Source of the DNA: Helicobacter pylori Shi112
GTDB taxonomy: Bacteria > Campylobacterota > Campylobacteria > Campylobacterales > Helicobacteraceae
Reading direction: 5' to 3'
DNA: 64,000 nucleotides
Assembly: GCF_000277405.1 (NCBI RefSeq)
Contig: NC_017741.1
Coordinates: 1,488,001-1,552,000 of the forward strand
This document shows positions 6,881 to 16,600 of this stretch, piece after piece. How positions within the stretch are numbered: the first letter of the stretch is position 1; each line of letters opens with the position of its first letter. The translations under genes were made by a program, and so were the position numbers. The notes below the pieces were generated by a model that was given only the letters and a program-made list of their open reading frames with translations, was not told the DNA's origin and ran no database searches.

Positions 6881-9115
6881 ATGTTAAAACTCGCTAGCAA
6901 AACAATTTGTTTGTCCCTAATCGGCTCATTCACTGCTTTAGAAGCCTACCAAAAGCACCAAAAAGACGGCTTTTTTATAGAAGCCGGGTTTGAAACCGGG
7001 CTATTACAAGGCACACAAACTAAAGAACAAACCATAGCCACAACTCAAGAAAAACCCAAACCAAAACCCAAGCCCAAACCCATTACCCCTCAAAGCACCT
7101 ATGGGAAATACTACATATCCCAAAGCACCATTTTAAAGAATGCGACCGAGTTATTTGCAGAGGACAATATCACCAACCTAACCTTTTATTCTTTAACCCC
7201 TGTGTATGTAACCGCTTACAACCAAGAAAGCGCTGAAGAAGCTGGCTATGGCAATAACAGCTTGATTATGATACAAAACTTCTTGCCTTATAATTTAAAC
7301 AATATTGAGCTTAGCTATACAGACGATCAAGGCAATGTGGTCAGTTTGGGCGTGATAGAAACTATCCCTAAACAATCTCAAATCATTCTGCCCGCAAGCT
7401 TGTTTAACGATCCACAACTTAACGCTGATGGCTTCCAACAACTCCAAACCACCACCACACGATTTTCTGATGCCAGCACGCAGAATCTGTTTGATAAGCT
7501 CAGTAAGGTTACAACCAATCTTCAAATGACCTATATCAATTACAACCAATTTTCTAGCGGTAACGGCAGTGGCTCTAAACCCCCATGCCCTCCATACGAA
7601 AATCAAGAAAATTGTGTGGCTAAAGTGCCGCCTTTCACCTCTCAAGACGCTAAAAATTTGACCAATTTAATGCTGAACATGATGGCGGTGTTTGATTCTA
7701 AATCTTGGGAAGATGCCGTTAAAAACGCCCCCTTTCAGTTTAGCGACAACAACCTGTCAGCGCCATGTTATTCTGATTACCTCACATGCGTGAATCCTTA
7801 CAACGATGGGCTTGTTGATCCTAAATTGATCGCTAAAAATGCCGGAGATGAATACAATATAGAAAACGGACAAACAGGATCAGTGATATTAACGCCGCAA
7901 GATGTCATCTATAGCTATAGAGTCGCTAATAATATTTATGTGAATCTCTTACCTCCAAGAGGAGGGGATTTGGGGTTAGGATCTCAATATGGTGGTCCTA
8001 ATGGCCCAGGCGATGATGGCATCAACTATGGTGCTTTAGGGATATTGTCTCCTTTCTTAGATCCTGAAGTGCTGTTTGGCAAAGATTTGAATAAAGTCGC
8101 CATCATGCAATTAAGAGACATCATCCATGAATACGGGCATACTTTAGGCTATACGCATAACGGGAACATGACTTATCAAAGAGTGCGCATGTGTGAAGAA
8201 GGCAATGGGCCAGAAGAGCGCTGTAAGGGTGGGAGGATAGAGCAAGTGGATGGGAAAGAAGTGCAAGTGTTTGACAACGGGCACGAAGTGCGAGACACCG
8301 ATGGCTCTACCTATGATGTGTGTTCTCGTTTTAAAGATAAGCCCTATACAGCGGGCAGCTATCCTAACTCCATCTATACCGATTGCTCTCAAGTCCCCGC
8401 TGGGGTTATAGGCGTTACAAGTGCGGTTTGGCAGCAACTCATTGATCAAAACGCCCTACCGGTGGATTACACTAATTTGAGCAGCCAAACCAACTATTTA
8501 AACGCTAGTTTGAACACGCAAGATTTTGCAACCACCATGCTTAGCGCGATCAGTCAAAGCCTTTCATCCACTAAATCTAGCGCCACTACCTATCGCACTT
8601 CAAAAACCTCACGGCCATTTGGAGCCCCCCTATTAGGCGTTAATCTTAAAATGGGCTATCAAAAATATTTTAATGATTACCTAGGGTTGTCTTCTTATGG
8701 CATTATCAAATACAACTACGCTCAAGCCAATAACGAAAAAATCCAACAATTAAGCTATGGTGTGGGAATGGATGTGTTGTTTGATTTTATCACCAATTAC
8801 ACTAACGAAAAGAACCCTAAAAACAATCTAACCAAGAAAGTTTTCACTTCATCTCTTGGGGTGTTTGGGGGGTTAAGGGGCTTATACAACAGCTATTATT
8901 TGCTGAATCAATACAAAGGGAGCGGTAATTTAAATGTAACCGGTGGATTGAATTACCGCTACAAGCATTCTAAATATTCTGTGGGCATTAGCGTTCCTTT
9001 AGTCCAGTTAAAATCTAGGGTCGTTTCTAGCGATGGTGCAACCACTAATTCTATCACCCTCAATGAAGGGGGCAGCCATTTTAAAGTGTTTTTTAATTAT
9101 GGGTGGGTGTTTTAG
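6881..9115 (+). CDS. homD: Outer membrane protein HomD with embedded metzincin-like zinc motif
   Basis: This 744-residue Hom-family outer membrane protein has a signal peptide of about 22 residues (ending TALEA), a Lys-Pro dipeptide repeat at 58-67, a large surface or periplasmic region with paired cysteines, and a C-terminal beta-barrel domain from about 580 ending in aromatic WVF. Unexpectedly, residues 416-426 read HEYGHTLGYTH, an exact HExxHxxGxxH metzincin zinc-binding consensus, followed at once by NGNMTY, which resembles a Met-turn. This suggests a metallopeptidase passenger domain carried by a porin-like barrel; activity is inference. The downstream neighbour is convergent and unrelated. 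Confidence 0.9.
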   Translation: MLKLASKTICLSLIGSFTALEAYQKHQKDGFFIEAGFETGLLQGTQTKEQTIATTQEKPKPKPKPKPITPQSTYGKYYISQSTILKNATELFAEDNITNLTFYSLTPVYVTAYNQESAEEAGYGNNSLIMIQNFLPYNLNNIELSYTDDQGNVVSLGVIETIPKQSQIILPASLFNDPQLNADGFQQLQTTTTRFSDASTQNLFDKLSKVTTNLQMTYINYNQFSSGNGSGSKPPCPPYENQENCVAKVPPFTSQDAKNLTNLMLNMMAVFDSKSWEDAVKNAPFQFSDNNLSAPCYSDYLTCVNPYNDGLVDPKLIAKNAGDEYNIENGQTGSVILTPQDVIYSYRVANNIYVNLLPPRGGDLGLGSQYGGPNGPGDDGINYGALGILSPFLDPEVLFGKDLNKVAIMQLRDIIHEYGHTLGYTHNGNMTYQRVRMCEEGNGPEERCKGGRIEQVDGKEVQVFDNGHEVRDTDGSTYDVCSRFKDKPYTAGSYPNSIYTDCSQVPAGVIGVTSAVWQQLIDQNALPVDYTNLSSQTNYLNASLNTQDFATTMLSAISQSLSSTKSSATTYRTSKTSRPFGAPLLGVNLKMGYQKYFNDYLGLSSYGIIKYNYAQANNEKIQQLSYGVGMDVLFDFITNYTNEKNPKNNLTKKVFTSSLGVFGGLRGLYNSYYLLNQYKGSGNLNVTGGLNYRYKHSKYSVGISVPLVQLKSRVVSSDGATTNSITLNEGGSHFKVFFNYGWVF
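7052..7081 (+). repeat. Five tandem 6-bp Lys-Pro units in homD
   Basis: Five near-identical AAR-CCM hexamers encode (Lys-Pro)5 just after the mature N-terminus of HomD. Loss or gain of a unit would keep the frame and alter linker length. Such hexamer arrays can vary between strains; variation here is inferred. Confidence 0.7.
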
Positions 9116-9634
9116 GGGTTAAAATATTCTTTAGCTCTGGCTCTAAAAACGCTCTTTTTAAGCTCTCTTATAAGCGGTTTTAGTTCTGTTTTATGCGTGA
9201 GCGTTATGGATCGCTCTTTTTGTTCTCGTATCGCTTGCGTGATTGGGTCTTTCACGATTGGATATATCGCCTACTGCTCCTTTCGTATTCAAACGCCCCT
9301 TTTTAAGCGGTCGTTTGGTTTAAAATTGCGTTAGCCTTTAAAAAAGTTGTTAGTTTGTGGGACAAAAAGACAGACCCTAGCTTTGAGAATTTGAAAGCCC
9401 AAAGTCATTTGGTTTTTCAAATAATCTCGCTTGTGTAGGTTCTTAAAAAGATTTTAGTTTTTAACGAGTGTGGTTTTAAGTAAGATTGTGAAACAAAGAG
9501 TATTGAATAATATTTTAGTTTATTTGGCAAGAACAAAAGCCACAAACTTTCAGAGAGTTATTTTAATGGGTGCAAAAGCCAAACAATAACGCTACCAAAC
9601 TGGATCATAAGTGCAAGCAAGATTAATATCTTGC
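9116..9634. other. Gene-poor interval with possible decayed coding fragments
   Basis: No intact gene is supported. Short frames look protein-like but lack starts or context. On the minus strand 9112-9270 stays open for 52 codons and overlaps the homD stop; it reads as charged sequence with IREQKERSITLTHKTELKPL. On the plus strand 9307-9438 (43 codons, containing SLWDKKTDPSFENLKAQSH) and 9488-9589 (33 codons from GTG) are separated by stops. The interval may be the residue of lost accessory genes between homD and the Lpp20 operon. Confidence 0.4.
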
Positions 9635-9636
9635 TT
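9615..9636 (-). terminator. Stem-loop at the end of the Lpp20 operon
   Basis: A perfect 9-bp inverted repeat (AAGCAAGAT / ATCTTGCTT) with a 4-base loop lies directly after, and touches, the stop codon of the last gene of the minus-strand operon. No U-run follows, so it may be an RNA 3'-end stabiliser rather than a classical rho-independent terminator. Confidence 0.45.
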
Positions 9637-10546
9637 ATAACCCCGTATTGCCTTGCCCTTCTTTATTGGCATAATCTTTCAGTTCTTTATAAAGCAAAGA
9701 TTGTAAGCGCGTGATAGCAAAATTCTTATTCTTTTCATCCACTTCAAGGCTTCTATTCAATACAGGCGTGCCTTGACAATCGCTCGCGCTAACAACCACT
9801 CTAATGCGTGTGATGCCATTAGCGCTGTCTGTGAAAACTTCATTTTTGATTTGATAGAGTTTTTCTTCATCGCTAGGGGTTAGCACTCTGGCATAAGCGC
9901 TTATGAGAGCGCTTTTGATTTCTGCATCGCTGTTGTTATCAAAAGTGATTTGCACTTTAGGTTTGAAAGCGTTTTGATAATAGATTTTTTCATAATTTTC
10001 TAACGAACTCACCGGGACAGAATACGCTTTTAAAATCCTTTCCATAGGCATCGCTTTAGCCAATAAATCCCCCATGCTCTTAGATTGCTGTAAAAAAACC
10101 CCTTTGCAAACCTTAGGCATTAAGGTGGAAAACTGCCCATAAAGAGCGTTATACTTATCCCTTAAACCCTGCAAAAACAAGTTTTGATTAATCCTTACTC
10201 TGGTGTAGTAGATCCCTTTTTGCACTTCTTGATTGATTATTTCTACATTATTCAACTCCAAGTCATCGGTTTTTAAGTTAATCGTTTGTGAATCACTGGA
10301 TTTTAACTTATTATCCACACGACTTTTTTGAATATGGATCTGGGAATTGACCACCACGCTAATAGACGCCACTAAATCCGCTAACGCTTTTTGTTTAGAA
10401 GCTTCTTTAGAAGTGGCTGAACCACTCCCATAAAGATAGCCTTTTTGGGTGTTTGTTTTGTTATAGGCCTTGCTATACCACTTAGGCTCTGCGCTTAAAT
10501 TGGCACCCACAAAAGCCATAAGGCATGCAAGAATAATCTTTTTCAT
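9635..10546 (-). CDS. Secreted LPP20-family protein (HP1454-like)
   Basis: This 303-residue exported protein has a signal peptide of about 19 residues ending NLSA, so it is probably periplasmic or released. The mature start GYLYGSGSATSKEASKQKAL is an LPP20-type module: a GxG strand followed by a helix in which an SKQKALADL-like stretch recurs in the two upstream genes. The remaining 200 residues are not recognised. It is the last gene of the Lpp20 operon, nine bases after the previous stop. Its function is unknown; the tandem paralogs suggest an envelope or flagellum-associated assembly. Confidence 0.8.
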   Translation of the reverse strand: MKKIILACLMAFVGANLSAEPKWYSKAYNKTNTQKGYLYGSGSATSKEASKQKALADLVASISVVVNSQIHIQKSRVDNKLKSSDSQTINLKTDDLELNNVEIINQEVQKGIYYTRVRINQNLFLQGLRDKYNALYGQFSTLMPKVCKGVFLQQSKSMGDLLAKAMPMERILKAYSVPVSSLENYEKIYYQNAFKPKVQITFDNNSDAEIKSALISAYARVLTPSDEEKLYQIKNEVFTDSANGITRIRVVVSASDCQGTPVLNRSLEVDEKNKNFAITRLQSLLYKELKDYANKEGQGNTGL

Positions 10547-10555
10547 TATTAATCC

Positions 10556-10897
10556 TTACTCATTCATTAAAGCGATGTGTTTCTTAGTGATTTTGAGAAG
10601 CACATAAACTTTATCCGTATCAACAAAAGTGGCCTTTAGCTCACTAGCCTTAATCTCTATTTTATCCTCCTTGAAAGCTTCCATCACTTTCTCTAAGGCG
10701 TTTTGTCTGGCTGAGGACAAGCTATAATCCATATCCGAAAGCAATACATCGCTCATCCCACACACTAAAATTTTTTCATCTTTGGTTTGGGTCTTTTCAA
10801 TTTGCACTTCTTTTGAGCAATCTCTCGCCCACTTAGGCAAGGTTTTCCCCCACGCAACCCCCAACACCAAAGCGAGTGCGATAGTAAGGCGTTTCAT
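10556..10897 (-). CDS. Small exported LPP20-like protein (HP1455-like)
   Basis: This 113-residue protein is counted from ATG at 10897, because MKRLTIALALVLGVAWG is a clear signal peptide; the open frame runs 17 codons further upstream into lpp20 but would bury the signal. The mature part contains SARQNALEKVMEAF followed by beta-rich VYVLLKITKKH, the same helix-strand pattern as in Lpp20 and the downstream protein. It has two cysteines and no lipobox. It sits seven bases after lpp20. Function unknown. Confidence 0.8.
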   Translation of the reverse strand: MKRLTIALALVLGVAWGKTLPKWARDCSKEVQIEKTQTKDEKILVCGMSDVLLSDMDYSLSSARQNALEKVMEAFKEDKIEIKASELKATFVDTDKVYVLLKITKKHIALMNE

Positions 10898-10904
10898 TAA
10901 AACC

Positions 10905-11432
10905 CTACTTTTTAACCATGCCCAACTCTTCGCGCACTTTATCCACAATTTGCTTATCCAAGCCCACTAAAACAAAAACCCTGTCTTTACCGACATAGCG
11001 GGCAAGCATTTTAGAAGCGATCAATTCCTTATCCACTAATTGGGAAATTTTTTCAGTATCAGTGCCGCTGATGGACCTTTTACCAGAAGCGTCTACAGTT
11101 CTAGTTTTTTCATTTTCCAAATCTTTTTGTAAAGTGGATTTTAAATTCGCCGCTAAATTAGCCCTAGCTTTCGCTGTAGCCTGGTTAGTAGAATAATCCA
11201 CATCATTATTAGTGATCAAATCTTCAGCCCTTCCTAAAAAGACCCCTGAATATTTTTCATACTTCGCCACTTTTTCTAAATCCCCTACAACCCAATCAGG
11301 AGCGCCTTTAGTCGCTTCTTTGTATGCCTTATTGCTTTTACTGATACCTGATTTTGGGGCATGGCTACAACCTACGATCACCATCGCTGCTATCACACTC
11401 ATCCCTAAAATTTTTTTAACTTGATTTTTCAT
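10905..11432 (-). CDS. lpp20: Outer membrane lipoprotein Lpp20
   Basis: This 175-residue lipoprotein has the lipobox IVGC with lipidation at Cys22. Lpp20 is a well-known conserved and antigenic surface-associated lipoprotein of H. pylori. The mature protein holds the LPP20 domain, with [17 protein letters not shown] as the central helix and [13 protein letters not shown] near the end. The LPP20 family also includes flagellar FlgP proteins. It is the second gene of the operon, 31 bases after the LpoB-like lipoprotein. Confidence 0.95.
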   Translation of the reverse strand: MKNQVKKILGMSVIAAMVIVGCSHAPKSGISKSNKAYKEATKGAPDWVVGDLEKVAKYEKYSGVFLGRAEDLITNNDVDYSTNQATAKARANLAANLKSTLQKDLENEKTRTVDASGKRSISGTDTEKISQLVDKELIASKMLARYVGKDRVFVLVGLDKQIVDKVREELGMVKK

Positions 11433-11463
11433 TGTTCATCCTTTCAAATATAAAAATATAAAC

Positions 11464-12096
11464 TTAAAACATACGCTTATTGCTAGCGTTCTTCACAATA
11501 GGCTTAACATCGCTCCATACCTCTTCACCCGTTTTCCTATTGGTAAGGCTTAGGGTGAAGTCATAGTCCAAGCGTTGCCTAGAACTACTAATAGAGGCTG
11601 CGATGCTAGATACTTTACCACTTAAAGATAAATCAGCGGCTTTTAAAGTGCCTTTTTCTACAGTGGTGTCTTGATTATACTCTTCGCTCTCTCGTTCTTT
11701 TTCGCGCTGTTTCACCATTCTGCTATCCGCCGCAATGCCACTCCCTCCGCTCGCCCTTGTGATATTGAACCTCCCATTAGATCGCAACCGCAACTGCCGT
11801 GCGATTTCAGTCGTGAGAAGATTCATGTCCAAATTGGGCTGCGTGGTGTCGTTAATCACATCTGAGACTTCAATCAAATGCTTGCCCTTGAGTTGCTCAA
11901 AATTAGGGTCGCTAAACATGGAATCTAACATTGCGTTAGCGGTTAGCAATAAATCCGTGCTATTAATACTTGCAGTTGTATTTTTAGTGGCATCATTCAC
12001 ATTTTGATAAGTTGCCATTTCGCTTGAGCAACCCACCCATAATAAAGCGCTCAAAATCACCGAGCTTATAATTTTTAATTTTATTTTCAATACCAT
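11464..12096 (-). CDS. LpoB/FlgO-like lipoprotein (HP1457-like)
   Basis: This 210-residue lipoprotein has a lipobox (LLWVGC, Cys23). The body, LLTANAMLDSMFSDPN then VSDVINDTTQPNLDMNLLT and LRLRSNGRF, follows the pattern of the LpoB/YcfM fold also found in the flagellar lipoprotein FlgO. A charged stretch (residues about 128-145) interrupts the fold. It is the first gene of the Lpp20 operon, with a possible -10 box at 12160-12165 and AGGGAG about 11 bases before the ATG. Assignment to the family is by pattern only. Confidence 0.75.
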   Translation of the reverse strand: MVLKIKLKIISSVILSALLWVGCSSEMATYQNVNDATKNTTASINSTDLLLTANAMLDSMFSDPNFEQLKGKHLIEVSDVINDTTQPNLDMNLLTTEIARQLRLRSNGRFNITRASGGSGIAADSRMVKQREKERESEEYNQDTTVEKGTLKAADLSLSGKVSSIAASISSSRQRLDYDFTLSLTNRKTGEEVWSDVKPIVKNASNKRMF

Positions 12097-12461
12097 AGTG
12101 ATAGAAACTCCCTATTCAAAATTTAAAACAGATACTTCCGTTCCTAATTTTAAACTTCTAATATAAACACATCGTCAGTGTTTTTGCGGATTTTAGCATT
12201 TTATGTGTCTTTTTTTTCACATTTTACAAGTTCTAGCCCTACAAATTTCACACTGCGAGCATTAATACCACAAATTCGCTCATTTTTAGCTTAATTAAAG
12301 AAATTTTTTTAACAAACATGCTCATTTAAAAACGATAAAAAACGATTTTTTGAGATAAAGAAACGATAAAAAGCTATTTAAAGTTAGCCCCCTTATCAAA
12401 AAAAGGGGCTAAAAAAGATTCCTACGGATTCTTATTTTAAAACAAGGCTCTTTAATGCCCT
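12097..12461. other. 365-bp intergenic region between the Lpp20 operon and trx2
   Basis: It holds the upstream region of the minus-strand Lpp20 operon on its left. On its right is an imperfectly loaded hairpin, TTAGCCCC (12384-12391) with GGGGCTAA (12405-12412), downstream of trx2. Three A-rich copies of AACGAT followed by A or T (12331, 12341, 12362) lie between. A T8 run is present near 12207-12214. No small gene or known RNA is recognised. The hairpin is the probable end of the trx2 transcript but lacks a tight T-tail. Confidence 0.5.
12160..12165 (-). promoter_or_regulatory. Candidate -10 element of the Lpp20 operon
   Basis: On the minus strand TATATT precedes the first gene of the operon, giving a predicted leader of about 55 bases. 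AGGGAG at 12108-12113 is the ribosome-binding site. Confidence 0.4.
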
Positions 12462-12776
12462 TTATAAGAGCGTTTTAATCGCGTCTTCAATCGGCTTTGA
12501 AGATCCGGGCTCTACAAGCCTTTCACCCACTTCTTTCCCGTTTTTGTAAAAAATCAAAGTAGGGATCTTGCGAATGCCTAAGCTCTCTTTTAAATCCTGG
12601 CTCTCATCAAAAGAAACCTTAAAAAATTCCACCTTGCCTTTGTAAGTTTTGGCTAAATTTTCCATAATCGGCTCAATCTTCCTGCAATCCGGGCACCAGC
12701 TCGCCCCAACATTAACCACTACCGCTTGATGAGCGATCTTCTCTGCGTAATTCTTCCCGTTAATAATTTCTGACAT
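12462..12776 (-). CDS. trx2: Thioredoxin with CPDC active site
   Basis: This 104-residue thioredoxin-fold protein has active site WCPDC (Cys28, Cys31) instead of the usual WCGPC, followed by the cis-proline motif KIPT and the GKEVGE turn. It has no signal peptide, so it is cytoplasmic. H. pylori has a second, classical thioredoxin elsewhere; this is the variant form. The altered dipeptide should shift redox potential and partner choice. It lies about 50 bases after the pseudouridine synthase gene. Confidence 0.92.
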   Translation of the reverse strand: MSEIINGKNYAEKIAHQAVVVNVGASWCPDCRKIEPIMENLAKTYKGKVEFFKVSFDESQDLKESLGIRKIPTLIFYKNGKEVGERLVEPGSSKPIEDAIKTLL

Positions 12777-12830
12777 GATAATCCTTATTTTTTATTTCCC
12801 CCAACTCCAAAGTATAGCATAACTCGTAAG

Positions 12831-13619
12831 CTAATCCCCTTTAAGATTAGTCATATTAGCCATAAACGCATGCAACTCGTTGTATTCTTGGCGGTTTAGA
12901 AAACGCATTTTCCCTACCGGCAAGGCATTCAAATTCACAAAACCATAACGAACGCGCCTTAAATCCAACACTCCAGCGTTAAAAAACGCAAAAAAGCGCC
13001 TCAATTCTCTGTTTTTCCCCTCATTGATAATGACTCTAAGTTTAGAGTATTTGGCATGGTTTTTGATGATTTCATAACCAATAAAGGGGGCAAATTCCAT
13101 GCTTTTAATGGGGGTTTTTTGGTGCGCTCCCTTAGTAGCGTTTTCTAATTTCAAGCCCTCTTGCATCGCGTTTTCCATCTCTCTTGTAACAAAGCCTTGA
13201 ATTTTAATGAGATATTCTTTTTCTAAATTCGCATGCATTAAAGCGCTCACCACCGCCTTACTATCGCTCAATAATAGCACCCCTTCGCTCGCAAAATCCA
13301 AACGCCCCACAGGCACAAAATGGGCGTATTTTTTCTCCAAGCTTTCATAAATCACGCGCCGTTTTAAGGGATCGTTTTTACTCACCAATTCGCCCTTTGG
13401 CTTGTGATAAACCAGCACGCTGAATTTTTTATTTTTTAAGGGCTTGATGAGTCGTTTGTCTAAAAACACCTTGTCGTTTTCTTTAACCACGCTAGCGAGT
13501 TTGGCATGCTCATGATTGATTTTCACCCGCCCTTCTAAAACCAATTTTTCAGCTTCTCTTCTTGAATGCTTGGTGTAATGGGCCAAAAACTGGTTGATCC
13601 TCAAGCTAAATCCCTCCAC
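12831..13619 (-). CDS. RsuA/RluB/RluE-family pseudouridine synthase
   Basis: This protein of about 262 residues has an N-terminal S4 RNA-binding domain (RINQFLAHYTKHSRREAEKLV) and a catalytic domain with GRLDFASEGVLLLS, where the Asp is the nucleophile. It probably modifies 23S rRNA like RluB, though RsuA or RluE are possible. Two starts are credible: GTG at 13619 with AAAGGG upstream, or TTG at 13604, overlapping the dnaE stop and preceded eight bases upstream by GGAGGG. The first overlaps dnaE by 19 bases. Confidence 0.88.
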   Translation of the reverse strand: MEGFSLRINQFLAHYTKHSRREAEKLVLEGRVKINHEHAKLASVVKENDKVFLDKRLIKPLKNKKFSVLVYHKPKGELVSKNDPLKRRVIYESLEKKYAHFVPVGRLDFASEGVLLLSDSKAVVSALMHANLEKEYLIKIQGFVTREMENAMQEGLKLENATKGAHQKTPIKSMEFAPFIGYEIIKNHAKYSKLRVIINEGKNRELRRFFAFFNAGVLDLRRVRYGFVNLNALPVGKMRFLNRQEYNELHAFMANMTNLKGD

Positions 13620-16600
13620 TCTAACCCTTTAAAATCGTCCTTAATCTTTTCATTCACCATTAAATCGCTTTGGATTTTGAATTGCTTATCCTTGTCTTTG
13701 ATGATCAAATACAAGGGGCGTTTGCCCTGGTGTTTTAAAGCGCTTTCTTTGATTTGTCTTAAAAATTCTTTTTTCACATCGTTTTCTAACACGATCGCTA
13801 AAGAGCAAGAACTGGAGGCGAGTATTTCAATGGGGGGGATTTCGCGCACCTCTTCTTTTTGCTTTTCAGGGTCTTTATAACGGGCTTTAGGGATTTTAAT
13901 CTCCCTAGCGCTCTCTAAATCCAAGATTTCAAAAAGCCTTAATCGTGCGACCTCTTCTTGCTCTTCAATCTTGCATTTAAACACTAAAGGCTTATTAATA
14001 TCCAACTCTTCTAAAGCGCTCAATTGCTTTTCAAACAGCATGAGTTCAAACTTGCCGTATCTGTCCAAAATGTCCGCTGTGCCATAAGGCTTACCGCTTC
14101 GTTTGCCAATTTTCTTTTTAACTTCCATGATTTTACCCAGCAAATAAGCTTGCGAGCCGATTTCTAACTCTTCAATATCAATGCTTTTGACTAAATTTTT
14201 AAAGCCCTTAATTTCTTCTTTAAACTCGTCTAAGGGATTGCCTGAAACATGGATGCCTAAAGTCTCGTATTCGCATTCTAAAAGCGTTTTAGCGTCATGT
14301 TCGCCCAAATCAATCATGTCTAAAATAACCTGCTCTTTTGTCCCGCCATCCATTGCCCCAAAAAGGGAGTTACCCCCTTGCATCATTTCATTAGCCTTGT
14401 CTTTAGCGCGCCCAGCATCACAGATCAGATCCAAGTTAGCGAGCATGGTTTTTCGGGTGTAGCCTAAATTATCCAAGCTCCCTGATTTCACTAATGGCTC
14501 TAAAGATTTTTTAGTGAGTTTAGAAAAATCCACCCGTGAAATAAAATCTTCTAAACTCTTATAATCCCCTTTAGCCCTTTCTTCAATGATGTTTTTAATC
14601 GGCTCACCCCCAACCCCTTTAATCGCTCCTAAACCAAACACGATTTTCTTTTCTGGCTCGCCCTTTTGGTTTTTAAACTCCGCCACGCTGAAATCTTGCA
14701 TAGAAGAATTGATGTGTGGGGGCATCACTTCAATTTCTAAAGCCCTAACCTCATCAATATAGCGCGCCACGGATTCAATCTTATTGGATTCACTAGTGAG
14801 CATCGCTGCCATGAACTCATGCTTGTAATAAGTCTTTAAATACGCCGTTTGGAAAGTGATCATCGCATAAGCAGCCGAATGCGATTTGTTGAAACCATAG
14901 CCGGCAAATTTAACGATCAAATCCCACAAATTAGCCGCTTTTTGGTCATCATGCCCTAGATTTTTAGCGCCTTCTACAAACTTAGCCTTATTGTCTGCCA
15001 TGATTTGAGCGTCTTTTTTCCCCATAGCGCGACGGATGAGATCCGCTTCACCCAAACTAAAACCGCCAATAGTTTGCACGATTTGCATCACTTGCTCTTG
15101 ATAGATAATCGTGCCGTAAGTGGGCTTTAAAATCGGCTCTAATTCTTTAAACGCATAAGCGATAGGCTCAATGCCATGCTTTCTGTTCACAAAATCATCT
15201 ACCATGCCTGATTCCATGGGCCCTGGTCTGCCTAGCGCAATAATAGCGATAATGTCTTCAAAGCTTGAAGGCCTTAAGCGTTTGTTAAGCCCTTGAAACA
15301 TCCCGGATTCAATCTGGAATATCCCCACCGTATCCCCGCTTTGGATCGTTTTATACACTTTCGGATCGTCCATATCCAACGATAAAAAATCCACGCTAAT
15401 TTTGTGCTGCGTTTTAATGATTTTAAGCGCATCATCAATCACGGTCAAGGTTTTAAGCCCCAAAAAGTCAAACTTAATCAAATCCACCGGCTCTAAATAC
15501 TTCATGGAATATTGCGTAACGATACCGCCGGTTTTTTCAGAGGCAAACAAAGGGGTTTTGTGCCACAACTCTTTTTGGCTATCCACCACTAAGGCTGCCG
15601 CATGCACGCCTGCATTGCGATTCAAATTCTCTAAATTGAGCGAATACTCCCACACTTGTTTGGCTAATTCATTACTCTCTACTAATTCCTTGATTTTAGG
15701 CTCTAATTCCCACGCCCCCTCTATGAACTCGCCATTTTTTTCATAACCCTTAAGCGTGATGCCTAAGCGGTTGGGTATGAGTTTGGCAAAATCATCCGCT
15801 TCTTTATAAGGCATGTCCAAAACCCTTGCGACATCTCTGATCACGCCTTTAGCCAACATTTTATTAAAGGTGATGACTTGAGCCACATTGTATTTGCCGT
15901 ATTTTTCAATCATGTATTCTATGATTTCCTTACGCCGGCGTTGGCAAAAATCCGTATCAATATCAGGCATGCTGACTCTTTCAGGGTTTAAAAACCTTTC
16001 AAAGAGCAAATCGTATTTCAAGGGGTCAATATCCGTGATTTTTAAAGCAAAAGCCACCAAACTCCCGGCCGCGCTCCCCCTACCAGGCCCTACAGGAATA
16101 CCCATTTCTTTAGCGTAACGGATAAAATCCCACACAATCAGCATATACCCCGGGAATTTCATGCTCGTAATGACTTCAATTTCTTTTTCTAAGCGTTCTT
16201 TGTATTGATCATGCTTTTCTTTAGGCACTAAAACCAAGCGCTCTTTCAAGCCTTCTCTAGCCTTATAGGCGAAATAAGAAGCGTCATCTTCAAAATTCAG
16301 TCCCTCATTTTGGGCGTAAGCTTTAGTGAATTTGAAGCTTGGAGGGGTTGGGGGGTTCTTTTTATCGTCTTTTAAATCAATCTCTAAAACGCATTTATCA
16401 GCGATTTCTTGGGTGTTTTCTAAAGCTTCTGGAATATCTGCAAAGAGCTTTGCCATTTCTTCAGGGGATTTGATGTAAAACTCATGCACGGAGTGTTTCA
16501 AGCGCCCCTTATCGTTTAGGGTTTTACCCATCGCTACGCACATCGCCACTTCTTGAGCCTTAGCGTCATTAGGCATGGTGTAGTGGGTGTCGTTGGTGGC

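Noticed and set aside
12331-12371. AACGAT repeats before trx2 as an operator
   Set aside because: The three copies are short, A-rich and irregularly spaced, and lie downstream of trx2 rather than at a promoter.
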